Below are positions 1-12,037 of a stretch of DNA of 64,000 bases, piece by piece. A program made the translations under genes and the position numbers. The first letter of the stretch is position 1; each line of letters opens with the position of its first letter. Origin of the DNA: Corylus avellana (taxonomy: Eukaryota > Streptophyta > Magnoliopsida > Fagales > Betulaceae); the NCBI RefSeq assembly GCF_901000735.1, contig NC_081545.1:11935132-11999131 (forward strand), given 5' to 3'. The notes below the pieces were generated by a model, which was given only the letters and a program-made list of their open reading frames with translations, searched no databases and was not told the DNA's origin.

Positions 1-1095
1 CGACAATCACGTTAGAATTCCAGAGGTTGAGAAGATGGAAACCACTCAAAGTTCAGAGGTTGATCATAGTTATGATAAGGAGAAGGACAATCCCACACCA
101 ATCTCAATTCCTCTCCCGGTACGGTTCAGGAGCCTAATTCTGCATTGCCAATTGTTGTTAATCCCACAGTCAGAGATTTTCTACCAAAAGCTCCATTCCC
201 TCAGAGATTAGCAAGACCCAACAAAGGTACACAATTTGGAGACATCTTAGAGGTTTTTAAGTAAGTCCAAATCAATATTCGATTCCTTGATGCAATCCAA
301 CAAGTACCTGCTTATGCTAAGTTTTTGAAAGATATGGTTACAGTAAAGAGAAAGACCAATGTTCCTAAAAAGGCCCTTTTAATAGAGCACGCCAGTTCAA
401 TCATTAAGTGCAAATATCCCATCAAATACAAGGATCCTGGATGTCCTACAATTTCATGCAATATAGGGGATCATGACATTGAGCGAGCTTTGCTAGATTT
501 AGGGGCAAGTGTGAACTTACTACCATATTCAGTATATTTGGAGTTAGATTTGGGGGAGTTGAAACCCACTCAAATGACACTTCAATTAGCTGAAAGTTAG
601 GGAAAATTCCCAGAGGTATTGTTGAGGATGTTCTGATTAAGGTTGATGCATTCTATTTTCCTGTGGATTCCGTAGTCATCGACGCTGAACCTGTGCACAA
701 TGGTAGTGGGCAAATTCATGTCATTTTGGGTCGTCATTTCTTAGCCACAACCAATGCTTTGATCAATTGTTGAAATGGTTTGATGAAGATTTCTTTTGGA
801 AACATGACAGTTGAACTTAATATCTTCAACATCAGCAAGCAAGCACCAAACAAGGAAGAGGTTGGTGAGGTTTACATGATTGATAGTTTGGTTCAGAATA
901 CGTTCATACAGTCAAGCTATAAGGATCCCTTAAAGGCGTGTGTATCCCATTTTAAAGGTAGTTTTGACATTGAAAAATCAATTAAGGAGGTCAACACTTT
1001 GCTAGACTCTTCCCCGATTTTAAGTGCTAACAAGTGGCAACCAAAATTTGTTTCTCTTCCACTTTCTTTATCAACCGGCTTAACGACCAACTACT
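1..1095 (+). pseudogene. Ty3/gypsy (Athila/Tat-like) gag-protease fragment
   Basis: This is a decayed piece of a retrotransposon polyprotein. The frame reads through the gag C-terminal linker (FLPKAPFPQRLARP, near 180-225), the segment before protease (QVPAYAKFLKDM) and the retropepsin active-site region (LLDLGASVNLLP, near 490-530), then protease C-terminal sequence (HVILGRHFLATTNALI) and a linker that in this family precedes reverse transcriptase. In-frame stops near 262, at 598-600 and near 771 break it. Reverse transcriptase is absent; similarity stops near 1095. The window edge truncates the left side. It is homologous to 15600-16440 in element A, with better preserved protease. The D-[LG]-ASVNLLP form of the active site is typical of plant Athila/Tat elements. 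It is not functional. Confidence 0.85.
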
Positions 1096-1764
1096 TTTGA
1101 TGCCTGGCCATTGGCTCTCTTATACAGGTGCCAATCAACATGTGTTATTATTGTTTTGTTTTGTTTTTCAAGTTATAAGTTGTTTTGACTGTTTTGAGGC
1201 TAGCTAGCATCTTGTTTGCATGCTGCCATTTTGATTGTTCTTTATCTTCATCGTACTGATCTAATGATGCTTCTTGTGTAAAAAGATTTAATTCATTGCA
1301 TTATCTATTTATCCGTTTTTGCACTTTGTTTAATTTTATTATTGGAGCTTGACCAGTGGTTTGCATTATTGTTTAATATGGCTTGAATTTATATATTATT
1401 TTGTTTTTCTGCATTGAAGTTATGTGCCATAAGGTTATTTTTAATGCATTTTAGAGTTATATATTGTTTGGAGTATTGGATGAAACTTAGAAAAACAAAA
1501 TTAGGTGCTTAATGTAAGAAGGAAATTCTGTTGCTACATTTGAGTGTTATCAGAAATATGCTAACATTTCACCTCTGGCTGCACACGAACTAACCGACAG
1601 TGATTAATCACTAACACTTTAAATTATATTTTTCTATTTACTGAACCAATTTACACCAATATCATGAACTAAGGTTTGGTTATATTTGAGCTAACCAGGA
1701 ACCTAGTTGCTTCAGTACTCTTACCAAGATAAAGCACAGCTGGAATCCACATATCCCGACCCGC
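1096..1764. other. AT-rich spacer, nothing recognised
   Basis: I see no coding potential, LTR end or RNA gene here. It follows the point where the gypsy fragment loses similarity. Confidence 0.5.
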
Positions 1765-1779
1765 CAGTGAAGCTCATTT

Positions 1780-1877
1780 TTTTTTGACATGTTCACTCAA
1801 GAGGGGGAGGGAGATTCGAACTAGTGACCTCCACTTTATTAAGTGTGGTTACAGCCGATTAACCTACCTTTTGGAGA
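1780..1877 (-). mobile_element. tRNA-related SINE with TSDs of 13-15 bp
   Basis: On the minus strand the element runs from a short head through a Pol III box-B-like sequence (AGTTCGAATCT, 1812-1822) to an A-rich tail, seen as the T run at 1777-1785 on the plus strand. It is flanked by direct repeats CAGTGAAGCTCATTT at 1765-1779 and 1878-1892; the last two T's of the left copy could instead belong to the tail. Long TSDs plus an A tail are the mark of LINE-driven retroposition. At about 98 bp it is short for a plant SINE, so it may be 5'-truncated or a small family. I did not recognise the family. Confidence 0.72.
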
Positions 1878-1892
1878 CAGTGAAGCTCATTT

Positions 1893-3109
1893 GTGGTCTA
1901 ACACAAATGATGCAAGATAAAAATAGACATATAGTCTAGAGCCTAAGGCCCAATTAAAATAAAAGCCCAAAATGCCATTAGAAAGCCTTGGATAAAAGAC
2001 CCCATAATCTAAAAAATTGAGTTACACACCTTCCTTTTAAAAAATATATATATATATATATTTTTAATTCCATATCCCTCTCAAACGTAATTATTGACTT
2101 AAGTATCAGAGACTTTCATGGTGTATGTAAGTCAACATGATTCTTTTCTTATTTTGCATGTACCCGTTTTTTAGTCCGGCCGTATAAAAATATGCATCAT
2201 CAAACATCAATGACACAGGTTTCTCATAATCAATGCCATATTAGTGAGTGAATCCATTGTCACAAAAGCTTAAGGAGCTTTATATCACTAAACTAAACAA
2301 TCTTACAAAGTTTAGAAATTATAGACGTACTGTTTCTACTGAAAATTTTCCAGGAGAGTAATCAACCAAATCCAGATTATAGTTTTGATAATAACCTAAT
2401 TAAACTTATTTTGTTATTACCTTATGTCAGAGGATTAGAATAAGCCTCACGAAAGTATCTTATGTGTAAATTAAGTAAGTATGAATATAGTCATAGCTAG
2501 TAATTGTAAATTGGGGGGTGGGGGTGGGTGTAAAACCGTAAAATGTTGAGAAAACATTTCTCTAAATAATATGATTCAAAATTTGTAGGCCCTTAGAGAT
2601 AGGATCATGGTGTGGACATGGTATGGGTATGATAAACATGCATGTTCCTTACCATATCTTAGAAAGTGAGGAATAGAAACAATGTTCAAATTCAGTGTGC
2701 CTATAATAAATTATATGGAAAAGTTTCGTAGAGTTGTTAATTAGATTTTATTATTCGTGAATGACAAGAAAAGGAAAATAACATCATTAAATCAATCTAA
2801 GTAGGGACGTTGATATATTGCCTAAAATCTATGTTCACGTTTTGTAAGATTATTTTGTCATAAAGTTGTCTGGATAAGAGCAATATATAAGAATGGTATC
2901 ACTCAGTGCTCATAGCATTATCAAGACAAGAAAACATCAACAAAGAATTTTTGAGTATCCGAGATAACTACCCCCACTCTCAAGAGTCCACTACCTCTCA
3001 ATCTATGGAATAAAAAAAGGGTCCACCATGCTAAATTCAGAATTCACTTACTTTGAATTCATTGTGTAATATATATATATAAAATCATTTTTATGCACCA
3101 ATCAATAAT
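1893..3109. other. AT-rich intergenic sequence
   Basis: No open frame of note and no recognised element. It contains a short (TA)n run near 2044-2061 and another near 3070-3081. Confidence 0.5.
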
Positions 3110-3240
3110 GCTATATATCACTCTAAAGCTGATGTGACGTGATCTCCGATATTATTTGGTGCATGAAAATCATTATTATTTTTTTGTTGAGAGAGACCAC
3201 GCCACATCAGCTTTGCTGTGATACAAGAGTGATGTATATC
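3110..3240. mobile_element. possible MITE-like inverted repeat
   Basis: The left arm begins CTATATATCACTCTAAAGCT and the right arm ends in its imperfect reverse complement (AAGAGTGATGTATATC, with CACATCAGCTTTG inside). The arms are about 30-40 bp around a short AT-rich loop. No clear TSD was found, so this is tentative. Confidence 0.35.
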
Positions 3241-3488
3241 ATTACTCCAATGCACTTTACATGCTATGAGGGACCATATAACATGAGCTTTGGGATGATA
3301 CAAAAATAATGTATAACGTTGGGGATTGGGCTGAGTATCAAGGCCCAGCTCATCATTATGGAGAAACTTGGGTATACAAGAAAGCCCGAACTACTACCAA
3401 CAATTGAAATTACAAATTTTTTCAATCACTCAACCGATCACCCCCAAGCCAATCGCTTCCAATGGTCAACAAAGGGCATGGCATAAGA

Positions 3489-3743
3489 GTGTGTTTGGCA
3501 AAGGACTTGAAAAATGAGGTAGACTAAAACGGTAGCAAATTTGATTAATGTGAGAAAAAAAATAAGAATGTTTTATATAAAAAAATAAAAAAAATTTGTT
3601 TTGTAATAATTTTTTTTTAATAGTAATAATAAATTATTGATGCGATGTAAAAAATAAAAATATTGTAATTAATTTTGAAAGAAATAGTTAGGTTGTTTTT
3701 TTTTTTTTTTTTTTTTTTGTGAGTCATTTGGCAAACACACACA
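3489..3743. mobile_element. MITE-like element, TIR TGTGTTTGGCAAA
   Basis: The left end reads TGTGTTTGGCAAAGGACTTG and the right end, reverse-complemented, reads TGTGTTTGCCAAATGACTC. The interior is AT-rich and non-coding with long T runs. The ends and size of about 255 bp suit a non-autonomous DNA transposon. I could not settle the TSD. Confidence 0.45.
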
Positions 3744-4717
3744 AGAGGTCCTGCACAAAGACTAGACCCGCATTTAATGAATGTATCTTTGAATAATCCT
3801 CGAAGTACAATGATGGTGATGCATCTCTGCTTACGCATCATCTCATAGCATTTGATTACGCGCGGTTGACATTATGTTTGCCTCACGATCATAGAACACG
3901 CAACGTCGATGCTTGTTGGCACGAACGATTTATCTGAGGGAATGGGATTACGGAAGAGGCGACCATCTTAGATGGCATAAACATTATGTTTGCCTCACGA
4001 CCAGCTTGCCTCATGGGAACCAAAATCCTGAGTACTCCACTAGTCCACTGCTATGCCAATCCGATTTTATCATTCATGCAAGAACATATATACTTCTTAT
4101 GATGATAATTAATCAACCAAGTATAGCACACATAATCAAAGGATTGAGATCCACAACAATAACTAGCAATTCGCATAGTAATTTGTGAGAGAGTACTCCA
4201 TGTGATCGAGATCGAGTTGCCCAAATAAATTTTGGGCCCATTACCTGTCCGGATAATTAGCTTCTCACAATAAAGCTTAACAATTTAGACTGCTAATTGC
4301 TATATTCCATCCTCAATCAAATCAAAGGGGAACGTGCGATATCGATCTAGGCCTATCTAAAGAAAATCACTTGCACAAAAATGGAAGGAAGACTGTATAC
4401 GTGGGCCTCAACCATGCATATTAATCATTCTTTTAAAAGGCTTTTCTCAAGTGGCATATATATATGGAACTGTACGTTAAATCTTGTCGTGTGACCACAA
4501 ACGAAACTTCGTTATATATTGTCAAAAATGAGGTACAAAAATATAGCACACAGAATATAACATCGACATATACTGACAATAATTATTATATTGAACACAA
4601 CAGAACATCACAAAAATTTCAAGCCAAAAAAGCAAAAGCATGATAAGGGAGAAATCCCCGCTTATTGTGATTATTTTACAGGCAATACCAGAAGAGGATT
4701 AATCCCTGGTGTACTTG
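3744..4717. other. 3' flank of the methyltransferase gene
   Basis: No gene or element recognised. On the minus strand the segment next to the stop codon is AT-rich and could hold the 3' UTR and poly(A) signals, but no single signal stands out. Confidence 0.4.
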
Positions 4718-6298
4718 TCAAGGGTAAACCTCAATGAGAGACCTGAGGCCCATTATAGGAGTTATCTTATAATGAGTGAAGCCAGCAGCCAAGAAGAGCT
4801 TATTCCATTCTTTCTCATTACGCTCTCTGCCATTAACATTGACCATCATCAGCAAATCAAAGCAGAGCTGTGTTTCAGCTGTCTCCTTGTCTGTTTCCTG
4901 GTTTTCCAGGACCATGTCTATGATTATCACCTTCCCTGCAGCTTCCTCATCTTTGCAAATTGCTTCTCTACACAGCTTCAGTATCTTCACACTTTCGTCA
5001 TCCTTCCAGTCATGCAGAATCCACTGATTGTGAAATTCAAGCCACAGTTACAACACTCGTATATAATAACGTTGGAATATATATATATATAAATCACAAG
5101 GGTAACCCACGGTTGGACCACCTTGTAACATTTTTTTTTTCTTCATTTTTTCTTCATTTGTTTTTTTTTTTAAAATCGAAGGGTAATTTTGTCTTTTTAA
5201 GGAGTTTAACTGTAAAAATTGACGGAAAGGGTAAATTACATCAAATTGAAAGTTCAATGAGTGAAATTGAGAGATTTTAAAATTTAGGGGGTCTTTTCAA
5301 AATACGGAATAGTTCAAAGGTCATTTGTGAAGTTTTCCATTTTTTTTTTTTTTTTAGTATTTAGGACGATTTTCAATAGTTGTTAAACTAAAAATATTTT
5401 TAGTTGAAAAGAAAACCTTGTTTAATTCTCGTAAAAATGTTTTTCCCTTCGGTAAAAATTATAAAATTAACTCCAACAAAACTAAAGCGAAAACTAATAT
5501 TCATGATGATATATAGAATATATTTACCTTGAGCAAAATTGCATTTGCAGGAGGAATTGCCTCAAACATGTCCCCTTCAATGAAGTCCAAGTTGTTGGTC
5601 CCCTGGAAGCTAGCAACAACATGTGGAAGATCAAAAACAGTGCACTTGATGTTGGGGAAAGCGTCAGCAATGGCAATAGCCATAGTTCCTGAGCCACCGC
5701 CTACATCAACCAAGGATTTCAATCCTTCGAAAACCCATTTACACTCCTCGATCAAAACCCTCCCAATCAGCTTGGAATCAGTATGCATGGCCTCAAAGAA
5801 TATGTTGTTGAAGGTTGGTTCATGAGCTACAAAATCCCAAATTGACCTCCCATGTTCCGTCTCAAACGGTGTCGGATCATTGTTTTGGAACCAACTAGTG
5901 ATGCAACTCCATGGGGTAATCAAACTGGGTTCAAGTACAAGAAGGGAAAGTGGTGCAGCCCTCAAGGGTTCATCTTTCAGGAGAAGGCGGGAAGCAAGTG
6001 TGAGTGAATACCCTTCTTGCTCATCATTTTCACCGACTTTTTGCTGGGAAAAAAGGCCAGAGTGAACTAGGATGCGCATAAGGCGGTAGATGGAGTGAGA
6101 TTTGGAAGGGTGGATATGGAGTGCAGTGACAAGATTTGAAAGAGTCATGGGTTGGCCATGGTTGTGGATGGTATCTGGGATGCCTAGCTGAATAGCACAT
6201 TTAAGTGACATTGAGTTTATGTAATTGCAAGCATAATTCCATATCTGAGCTTGAGCTTCGAGTAGTTTACTAGCACTAACTTCATTGCTCAAGCCCAT
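4718..6298 (-). CDS. plant class II O-methyltransferase (COMT/resveratrol-isoflavone OMT type), two exons
   Basis: The gene encodes a cytosolic SAM-dependent O-methyltransferase that would methylate a phenolic hydroxyl (stilbene, isoflavone or similar). Exon 1 is 6298-5528 (257 codons) and exon 2 is 5023-4718 (101 codons plus stop), joined in phase 0 across a 504-bp intron that starts GTAAAT and ends CACAATCAG. The 358-residue length is normal for the family. The N-terminal dimerisation domain covers about residues 15-110. The SAM-binding motif LVDVGGGSG is at 196-204, FDLP at 222-225 and GDM at 242-244. The putative catalytic base is His261 in WILHDW, with acidic partners near Glu297 and Glu327-329. 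The protein ends GLRSLIEVYP, usual for this class. I chose MGLSNEV as start because the longer upstream frame runs across the TATA box. No lesion is visible. The substrate cannot be told from sequence. Confidence 0.92.
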
Positions 6299-6371
6299 CT
6301 TATCGGATAGGATATTACAAAGCTGCTGCTTGCTTGCTGTCTTCTTGATCTGTAAAGTGGGAAATTGATTT

Positions 6372-6381
6372 CTATATATAG
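6372..6381 (-). promoter_or_regulatory. TATA box of the O-methyltransferase gene
   Basis: The minus strand reads CTATATATAGA about 75 bp upstream of the start codon. A transcript start about 30 bp downstream would leave a 5' UTR of about 45 nt. Confidence 0.6.
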
Positions 6382-6389
6382 TAGTGGTG

Positions 6390-7989
6390 TGATGGAACCC
6401 AACAACAGAGAACAAAAATATGCTAGATATAATAGCTCCTTTTGGGTAGGAGAGACCACAAATACTCTAATTGGGGCCGGAGATAAACCACAAATAAGCT
6501 TTAGCTTAATAATTCTCAATGCCTTGTTCTTTACAAAGACCTCTTATTTATACTACTTAATAACCGACTACTGTAAGACTTACTTGTAAACGTAAAACTA
6601 GTCCTAATTGTAGAAGTAAAACTATTACGTCTAGACTTAGGATTACTACTACAAAGTAAAGTAGAATTAGGACTCTAGCTACTGCACACCGACTTCCTGT
6701 ATGTTGACACCTTGGGCTGCTATCTCCTCTTGCTTATCCACGTAACCCCTTGCTCCTTGCTTAGCTGTATCATTCTCAAGGGCCAAGTATTTTGGGTTGG
6801 GCTGATGAGCCCTCTTGGTTCGACGTGGCAATGTTGAGCTACTATCATGGTGCTAGTGGAGCTTGTTGGGAAATAGAGAAAGATGGAGAGAGTTGTGGAT
6901 ACAGATAATAACTGCACGTTTTTCAGCTAATGCGTGAGATTTAACTGTTGCCAAAAGAAACATTATTTTCTGCATGTTCGTTTTTGCTTATTTATTTTTT
7001 CTTTTTTTGTAGTTCTCTAGTGGAGGGCCTAACTACCGATATGCTGCTGGAACCAAGAATTTTCGGTGGCCTGATAAAGCAAAAGAATTAAATAATTTAT
7101 TGGATATTGAGCTTACCAAAATTTTGGAGAAGAGATTGGTTTAGGAGATAGGATTTGAATCCCCTTGAATTCTTAGAGAATTGGAGTTTCTCAAATTCCT
7201 AAATCTGGCTGTCCATTATATCTAACTATCTAAGGGTTAAAACAAATGCCACATGTTATGGTCTTATTAAATAAACAAAATAACTCATTATATTCTCAAA
7301 ATAAAAAAGCAACGCATAAATAATCTTATTTTTTTTTTAGAAGTGATTTATTTATTTCGTTTTCTTCTCAAAACAAAAAATAACGTACAACTCGTTTCCT
7401 TCCCAAGACAAAAACAACTTGACACTTCTTCTTCCTCATATCAAAGTGAAACAAAATCTTAGCTTTTTTTAACTTCTTACGGAAATTTTGAGGAAAAAAA
7501 AAAAAAATTCTGAAAAAAGAGTATTACGCAATCATCTTCTTGGAAAGAGTATTACATACATATGTTTGGAGATAGCATTCTCAAGAACGCCTAACCTTTT
7601 CTGCCCAAGATATATATATATATATATATATATATATGGAAGATTGTCTTTCCATTTACAAGACACTAGCTAGCCGTTGATGATGCATGTACGTGTGGAC
7701 CTTAGACAAGAGAAGATGGCCCTTCCTTTTACAATATATTCCCAGCCGTTGAAGACACAATTGATGCATGTTACCATTGATGGACCTAGTCTTTGTAAAC
7801 ATCCCATACCTAGAAGACCTACACAAGTTAGTTCTATGTTTGCTCAAGTTACCTTTGGAGACTTGAATGCTAGTATGGACGTGGACCAAAAACAAGGATT
7901 GCTTTCCCTTTGTAATGTTGACTTTCCAATATTATCTTATATTACCACATGGAAACAATTGTACCGTTGTAGCCCTTTGTATTATACTC
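6390..7989. other. upstream region of the methyltransferase, unresolved repeat debris
   Basis: No intact gene seen. Small open frames here lack recognisable domains. A (TA)n microsatellite lies at 7610-7637. Parts of 6400-6960 have the texture of an old LTR fragment, but I found no matching ends. Confidence 0.4.
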
Positions 7990-8709
7990 AGGGTACGTTT
8001 GGGAGTGTATTTTTAAAAAAATAATCTGCGATTTTAAACCAAATTGTAATTTTAGGGTGTTTGGGATTGAGATTTTAAAAATGCAAATTTTAAAATCGCA
8101 AAAAAATCTGCGATTTTCATAAGCTGATTAGAGGGTGTTTATTTGAAAAAGTGCGAATTTAAAACAAAATCACGATTTCTATTAAAAAAATATTTGGTTC
8201 AATAGTTACATTTTTCTGAGCGAGAATTTAAAAAATACCAAGAATACCCACCTAAAATATATTTAAACCCTTATTTTCTCTTATTTTTTATTTTTTTATT
8301 TTATTTTTTTTCCTTCATCCTCTCTTTCTCCATCATTTCTCCGCCTTGTAACGGTGTGCATTGCTGTTGTCCATCTCTCCGCCCCTCTACCAGGTAATAA
8401 TCCCACTTTAATATTTTTTTTTCTCTCCATATAACTCCTTTGCTTTTGTAGAACTTTCCACTGTAATGTGATAGTGCGTGTACAGTAACCGAGTGAGGCT
8501 TTTTCTTTAAAAAAAAAAAAAAAAATACTGTACAATGACCAAGATGATGATTTTTCTCAGGTCACTGTGCATTGCATAGTGATGTGCACAATGACTATTT
8601 TTTATGGCTTTTTATTTTTTATTTTTTATTTTTTTAAAGTACTGTATAGCAACAATTTGTGATAGATTTTTATTTTTATTTTTTAATGGGTATTGCACTG
8701 TAACAGTTT

Positions 8710-8751
<42 letters not shown>

Positions 8752-9289
8752 AATGGGTAATAAACAGTGATAATTTGTGATTTTTTTTAATTTTAATTTT
8801 TTTATTGTGCAGTGCACAGAGAGTAGAGTATTTTTCTGGATCACTGTGCACTGCACAGTGATCCGTTACTGTGCATTGCACAATAACAATTTAAAATAAT
8901 GACTTTTTAATTTTTTTTTAGTGCTGTTTCGTTTCAATGTTGATATCAACTCCACATGTCCATATATGAAATATAGTGAAGGATAAATTCAAACATTATT
9001 TATATATTAAAGAAACATGTTGCAACTTACAAGCTAAAAAATGACGAAAGTAAAGACTAAAATAAAGCTTTGATGGTTTATATATAGACAATGTTAGTTA
9101 TTTTACTGTTATAAAGAAATATCCTTATTAGTAATTTGGTCATGAAACTGTAATTATATGCTAATATTATCCAAACACTCAATTGATAAAAAAATTACTT
9201 TTTAGCATGTTTTACCAAACGCCTGTGCGATTTGAAAAACGCAATTTTTAAAAACACAATTTTTAAAATCGCACTCCCAAACGGGCCCT
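7990..9289. mobile_element. non-autonomous DNA element, TIR AGGG..CGTTTGGGAGTG
   Basis: The left end is AGGGTACGTTTGGGAGTG and the right end, reverse-complemented, is AGGGCCCGTTTGGGAGTG, followed on both sides by GATTTTAAA-type subterminal repeats. The interior has no transposase. It contains a long (AT)n run at 8712-8748 and several copies of a CACTGTGCATTGCAC-like motif near 8560-8880. No TSD was found. A shorter relative lies at 34875-35282. Confidence 0.6.
8712..8748. repeat. (AT)n microsatellite
   Basis: An uninterrupted AT dinucleotide run inside the non-autonomous DNA element. Confidence 0.9.
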
Positions 9290-9315
9290 CAAAATATAGA
9301 AGAATTATATAATTA

Positions 9316-9708
9316 GAGCAACTTATGCTTTTGAGCAGCTCTTTGTCATTCCTAGACCAATTTCTTGTTTTTCTTTATTTAATTCTTTGCTTTATCAGAA
9401 ATCCCCAAAAAAAGGTTTTTTTAGGGGAATGGGACAAACTTGTTGGAAATAATGCTGTAGGAATTGTAGGATTAGAGCAACTTATGTTTTTGAGTAGCTC
9501 TTTGTCATTCCTAAACCAATTTCTTGTTTTTCTTTATTTAAGTCTTTTGCTTTATCAGTAATCTCCCCCCCCCCCACACACACAAAAAAAGGTTTTTTTT
9601 TTTAATTTTTTTTTAATTTTTAATTTAATTTAATTTAATTTTTTATTATTATTATTTTTTTTATGGGAATGGGACAAACTTGTTGGAAATAATGTTGTAG
9701 GAATTGTA
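9316..9708. repeat. tandem duplication of flank plus LTR end
   Basis: Unit 1 (9316-9470) and unit 2 (9472-9708) both run from GCAACTTATG through GAGCAGCTC/GAGTAGCTC to GGGACAAACTTGTTGGAAAT and about 30 bp of copia LTR end. Unit 2 is longer through expansion of C, A and T runs. The copy therefore includes the host-LTR junction and arose after the copia insertion. Confidence 0.7.
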
Positions 9709-10299
9709 GGAAAAATAAACGTAGAACATAAACAAAATGAGAAGTAGTTGAAATCTGGACAGTAAAGTGATTGTGACTCTATTTCTTAGACAAATATTGT
9801 CTCCCACTTGTATAAGAAGTTTTACAAAATGGAATAAAACAATCTTATCCTCAGGATACAATATGACCTAATATAGTGTACAGATTGCAAACTCTAAACA
9901 TTATCTAGAACCAGAAAATATTTCGTAATAGCCGTGAATAATGGAGAGAAAATAAAACTATTTGTAAATAATAAACTGTTGGAAAAAAATTATATATTAA
10001 TTTCATATAATCACATAAGCAATTTATATAAGTTGAAATACTAGTTACGTATTATTTTAAAATCTAACATTGAAAAAGCAGTTATAATTTGATAAAACAT
10101 GATCTCATAAAACAAGATAATAGGAGAAATTGTAGTAGTGGTAACTGATCAAACAAGATAATAGGAGCAACCGTTATTTATTTAAAACAAATAACTATTA
10201 AAACATGATAATAGGAAAACAATTATTAATTTAAAATATGAAATAATCATGAAATATTTAAAAATTTTGAAATTTTAATTTCATGAAATAATATCAACA
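9681..10299 (-). repeat. copia 3' LTR
   Basis: It has the same length and ends as the copy at 19714-20332, with scattered differences. The polypurine tract lies immediately to its right on the plus strand, which identifies it as the 3' LTR of a minus-strand element. Confidence 0.82.
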
Positions 10300-10309
10300 A
10301 TCCCCCACT
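10300..10309 (-). other. copia polypurine tract
   Basis: The minus strand reads AGTGGGGGAT directly before the LTR start TGTTGATATT, the expected place for plus-strand priming. Confidence 0.7.
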
Positions 10310-10824
10310 TATTTCAAGAAAATAAAATTTTCAATTAAAATTACTTTTCACAAAAAAATAAAAAATTTTCTGTTACACCAAAATGTTGATACATAAATGA
10401 AAGTACCTTTAGGGTTTGAACATTCACTTAGTGTATAATCCTCAAAAGTGTATAATCCTCAAAGCTTTATTAGTGTGATAGTAGACTAAAGAATATGAAT
10501 AACTATTCCATTCCATTATTTTCTATTCCTAATAATAACTATTCAATTTTTTAATGGAATACGCATTTTGCAAACCGAACGAGGCCTTAGTGATAAAACT
10601 GGAGAATTAACACATATCAACATATTAAAATTTCTATAATTCTTTTCAGCCGTGTATTAATGGCCATATGTGCTATCCCAACTTCATGAGTGCTCTAGGC
10701 AGCCTACCAAGCCCTAACAAAAGCAGCCTGACTTTACACTCACATAGGTAGAGTTCTTCTAGGTGTTCTTGTAGATTAAAAAACACATTTTATGTAAACT
10801 CATTAAGAGTTATACTCAACCTTT
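10310..10824 (-). other. remaining 3' internal part of the copia element
   Basis: Non-coding AT-rich sequence between the copia polypurine tract and the left end of element A. Near 10490-10585 it carries a fragment ending AACCGAACGAGGCC, which resembles the end of a plant MITE, but only one end is clear. Confidence 0.45.
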
Positions 10825-12010
10825 TGATGAGTGCCAAATATTGCATATTTAGACCCTTTAATTTGCATTTGCTAAGTCTTTAGCCTTCTTATTTTCTGAT
10901 TTTTTGTTAGTTTTAGTGTTTTGCAGGTTGCTAAGGGAAAACTACGGGATTATTGTGAAAGATGCAAAGGAATTGAAAAATTGCATTTCTGGGAAGTCAC
11001 GATCGAGCGCACAACACCACGCTTGAGCACATCTGCGCTCGAGCCCAGCACTGAATGCTCGAGCGCACATTCACATCAGTGCTAACACGCAGTGCCTAAG
11101 TGCTGCACTGTAGAAGACTTGAAGACCCAAGTACGCTCGAGCGCACCTAGTGTGTGATCGAGCGCACTCAGGCTGACTTGGCAGAGCCGAAACCCTAAGT
11201 TTTAGTATATATATCACATTTTATTTTGTAAAACAGACGTTGGGAGGTGCTGTTGAGAGCATATTTTCGAGTTTGTGTCGTTCTTGAGCTCTTTGGACGT
11301 ATCTCTTTGTAAGTTCTTCATTTTAGATGTTTACATTTGATTTTATTATATTGTTTTTAGTCATGAGAGGCTAAAACCTTCAACTAAGGTTGAAGATGAA
11401 GCCTCGTCATTGATAAACAGTTACAGTCTCGTCGTTTTGTTTATACATTTCCAATTTTAATAAATTCAATGTTTGATTTCAATTCAATTATAAGATTAAA
11501 TGCTTTTAATTGGTTGAATGATTATTAGTTGATGAAATATTTGATATTCGATGTGTTTCATCAGACGGATATATCGAATTATTTGATTAAATTCGGATAT
11601 CTATTGTGATTCGTTTATCAAACGGATACATTGAATGATTTGATTTCAATTGGGTATTTGTTGTGATTTGTCAATTGTTTGGATTCATCTGATGTTTTAA
11701 TATACATTTTGGGCTTTATTATTTATTGATTGTATGAACAAAACACTGGAATGTAAAGTTTTAATTTGATGAGGTGGATTTGGAAAACCTTAGTCTTTTA
11801 ATTCATTTGATTTAATCATTTGATTTAGTTTATTTTATTCTGCACGACAAAAAAAAAAAAAAAAAACATAATTTTGGAACTAGGTTAAAATAGGATTAGT
11901 TTAAATAGAAATTGATTTGCATGACGCAATTCCCTGTGAATCGACCTCGCACTTGCACACACTATATTACATACGACTCGTGCGTTTGTGAGTACATTTT
12001 AAAACTCACA
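10825..12010 (+). repeat. 5' LTR of element A
   Basis: It starts TGATGAGTGCCAAATATTGC and ends AAAACTCACA, as in element B. A CTCGAGCGCAC-type motif cluster (10995-11165) precedes a TATA-like TATATATATC at 11206-11215. Near the 3' end, CTCGCACTTGC and a second GTGCG...GAG segment can pair, a U5 stem also seen in elements B and D. Confidence 0.8.
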
Positions 12011-12019
12011 ACAAGTTTT

Positions 12020-12037
12020 TGGCGCCGTTGCAAGGGA
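12020..12037 (+). other. primer binding site, tRNA-Asp type
   Basis: TGGCGCCGTTGCAAGGGA lies 9 bp after the LTR. It differs at two places from the exact complement of a plant tRNA-Asp 3' end (TGGCGCCGTTGCCGGGGA), which element B keeps intact. Confidence 0.8.

Noticed and set aside
1786..1877. tRNA gene on the minus strand
   Set aside because: Only a box-B-like sequence is present; there is no cloverleaf or anticodon arm, and long TSDs plus an A tail point to a SINE.
4709..5092. plus-strand open frame of 127 codons
   Set aside because: It is antisense to exon 2 of the O-methyltransferase and has no domain of its own.
6299..6415. longer N-terminus for the O-methyltransferase
   Set aside because: The upstream ATG would place the TATA box inside the coding region, and the added residues do not resemble the family; MGLSNEV fits the usual start and length.
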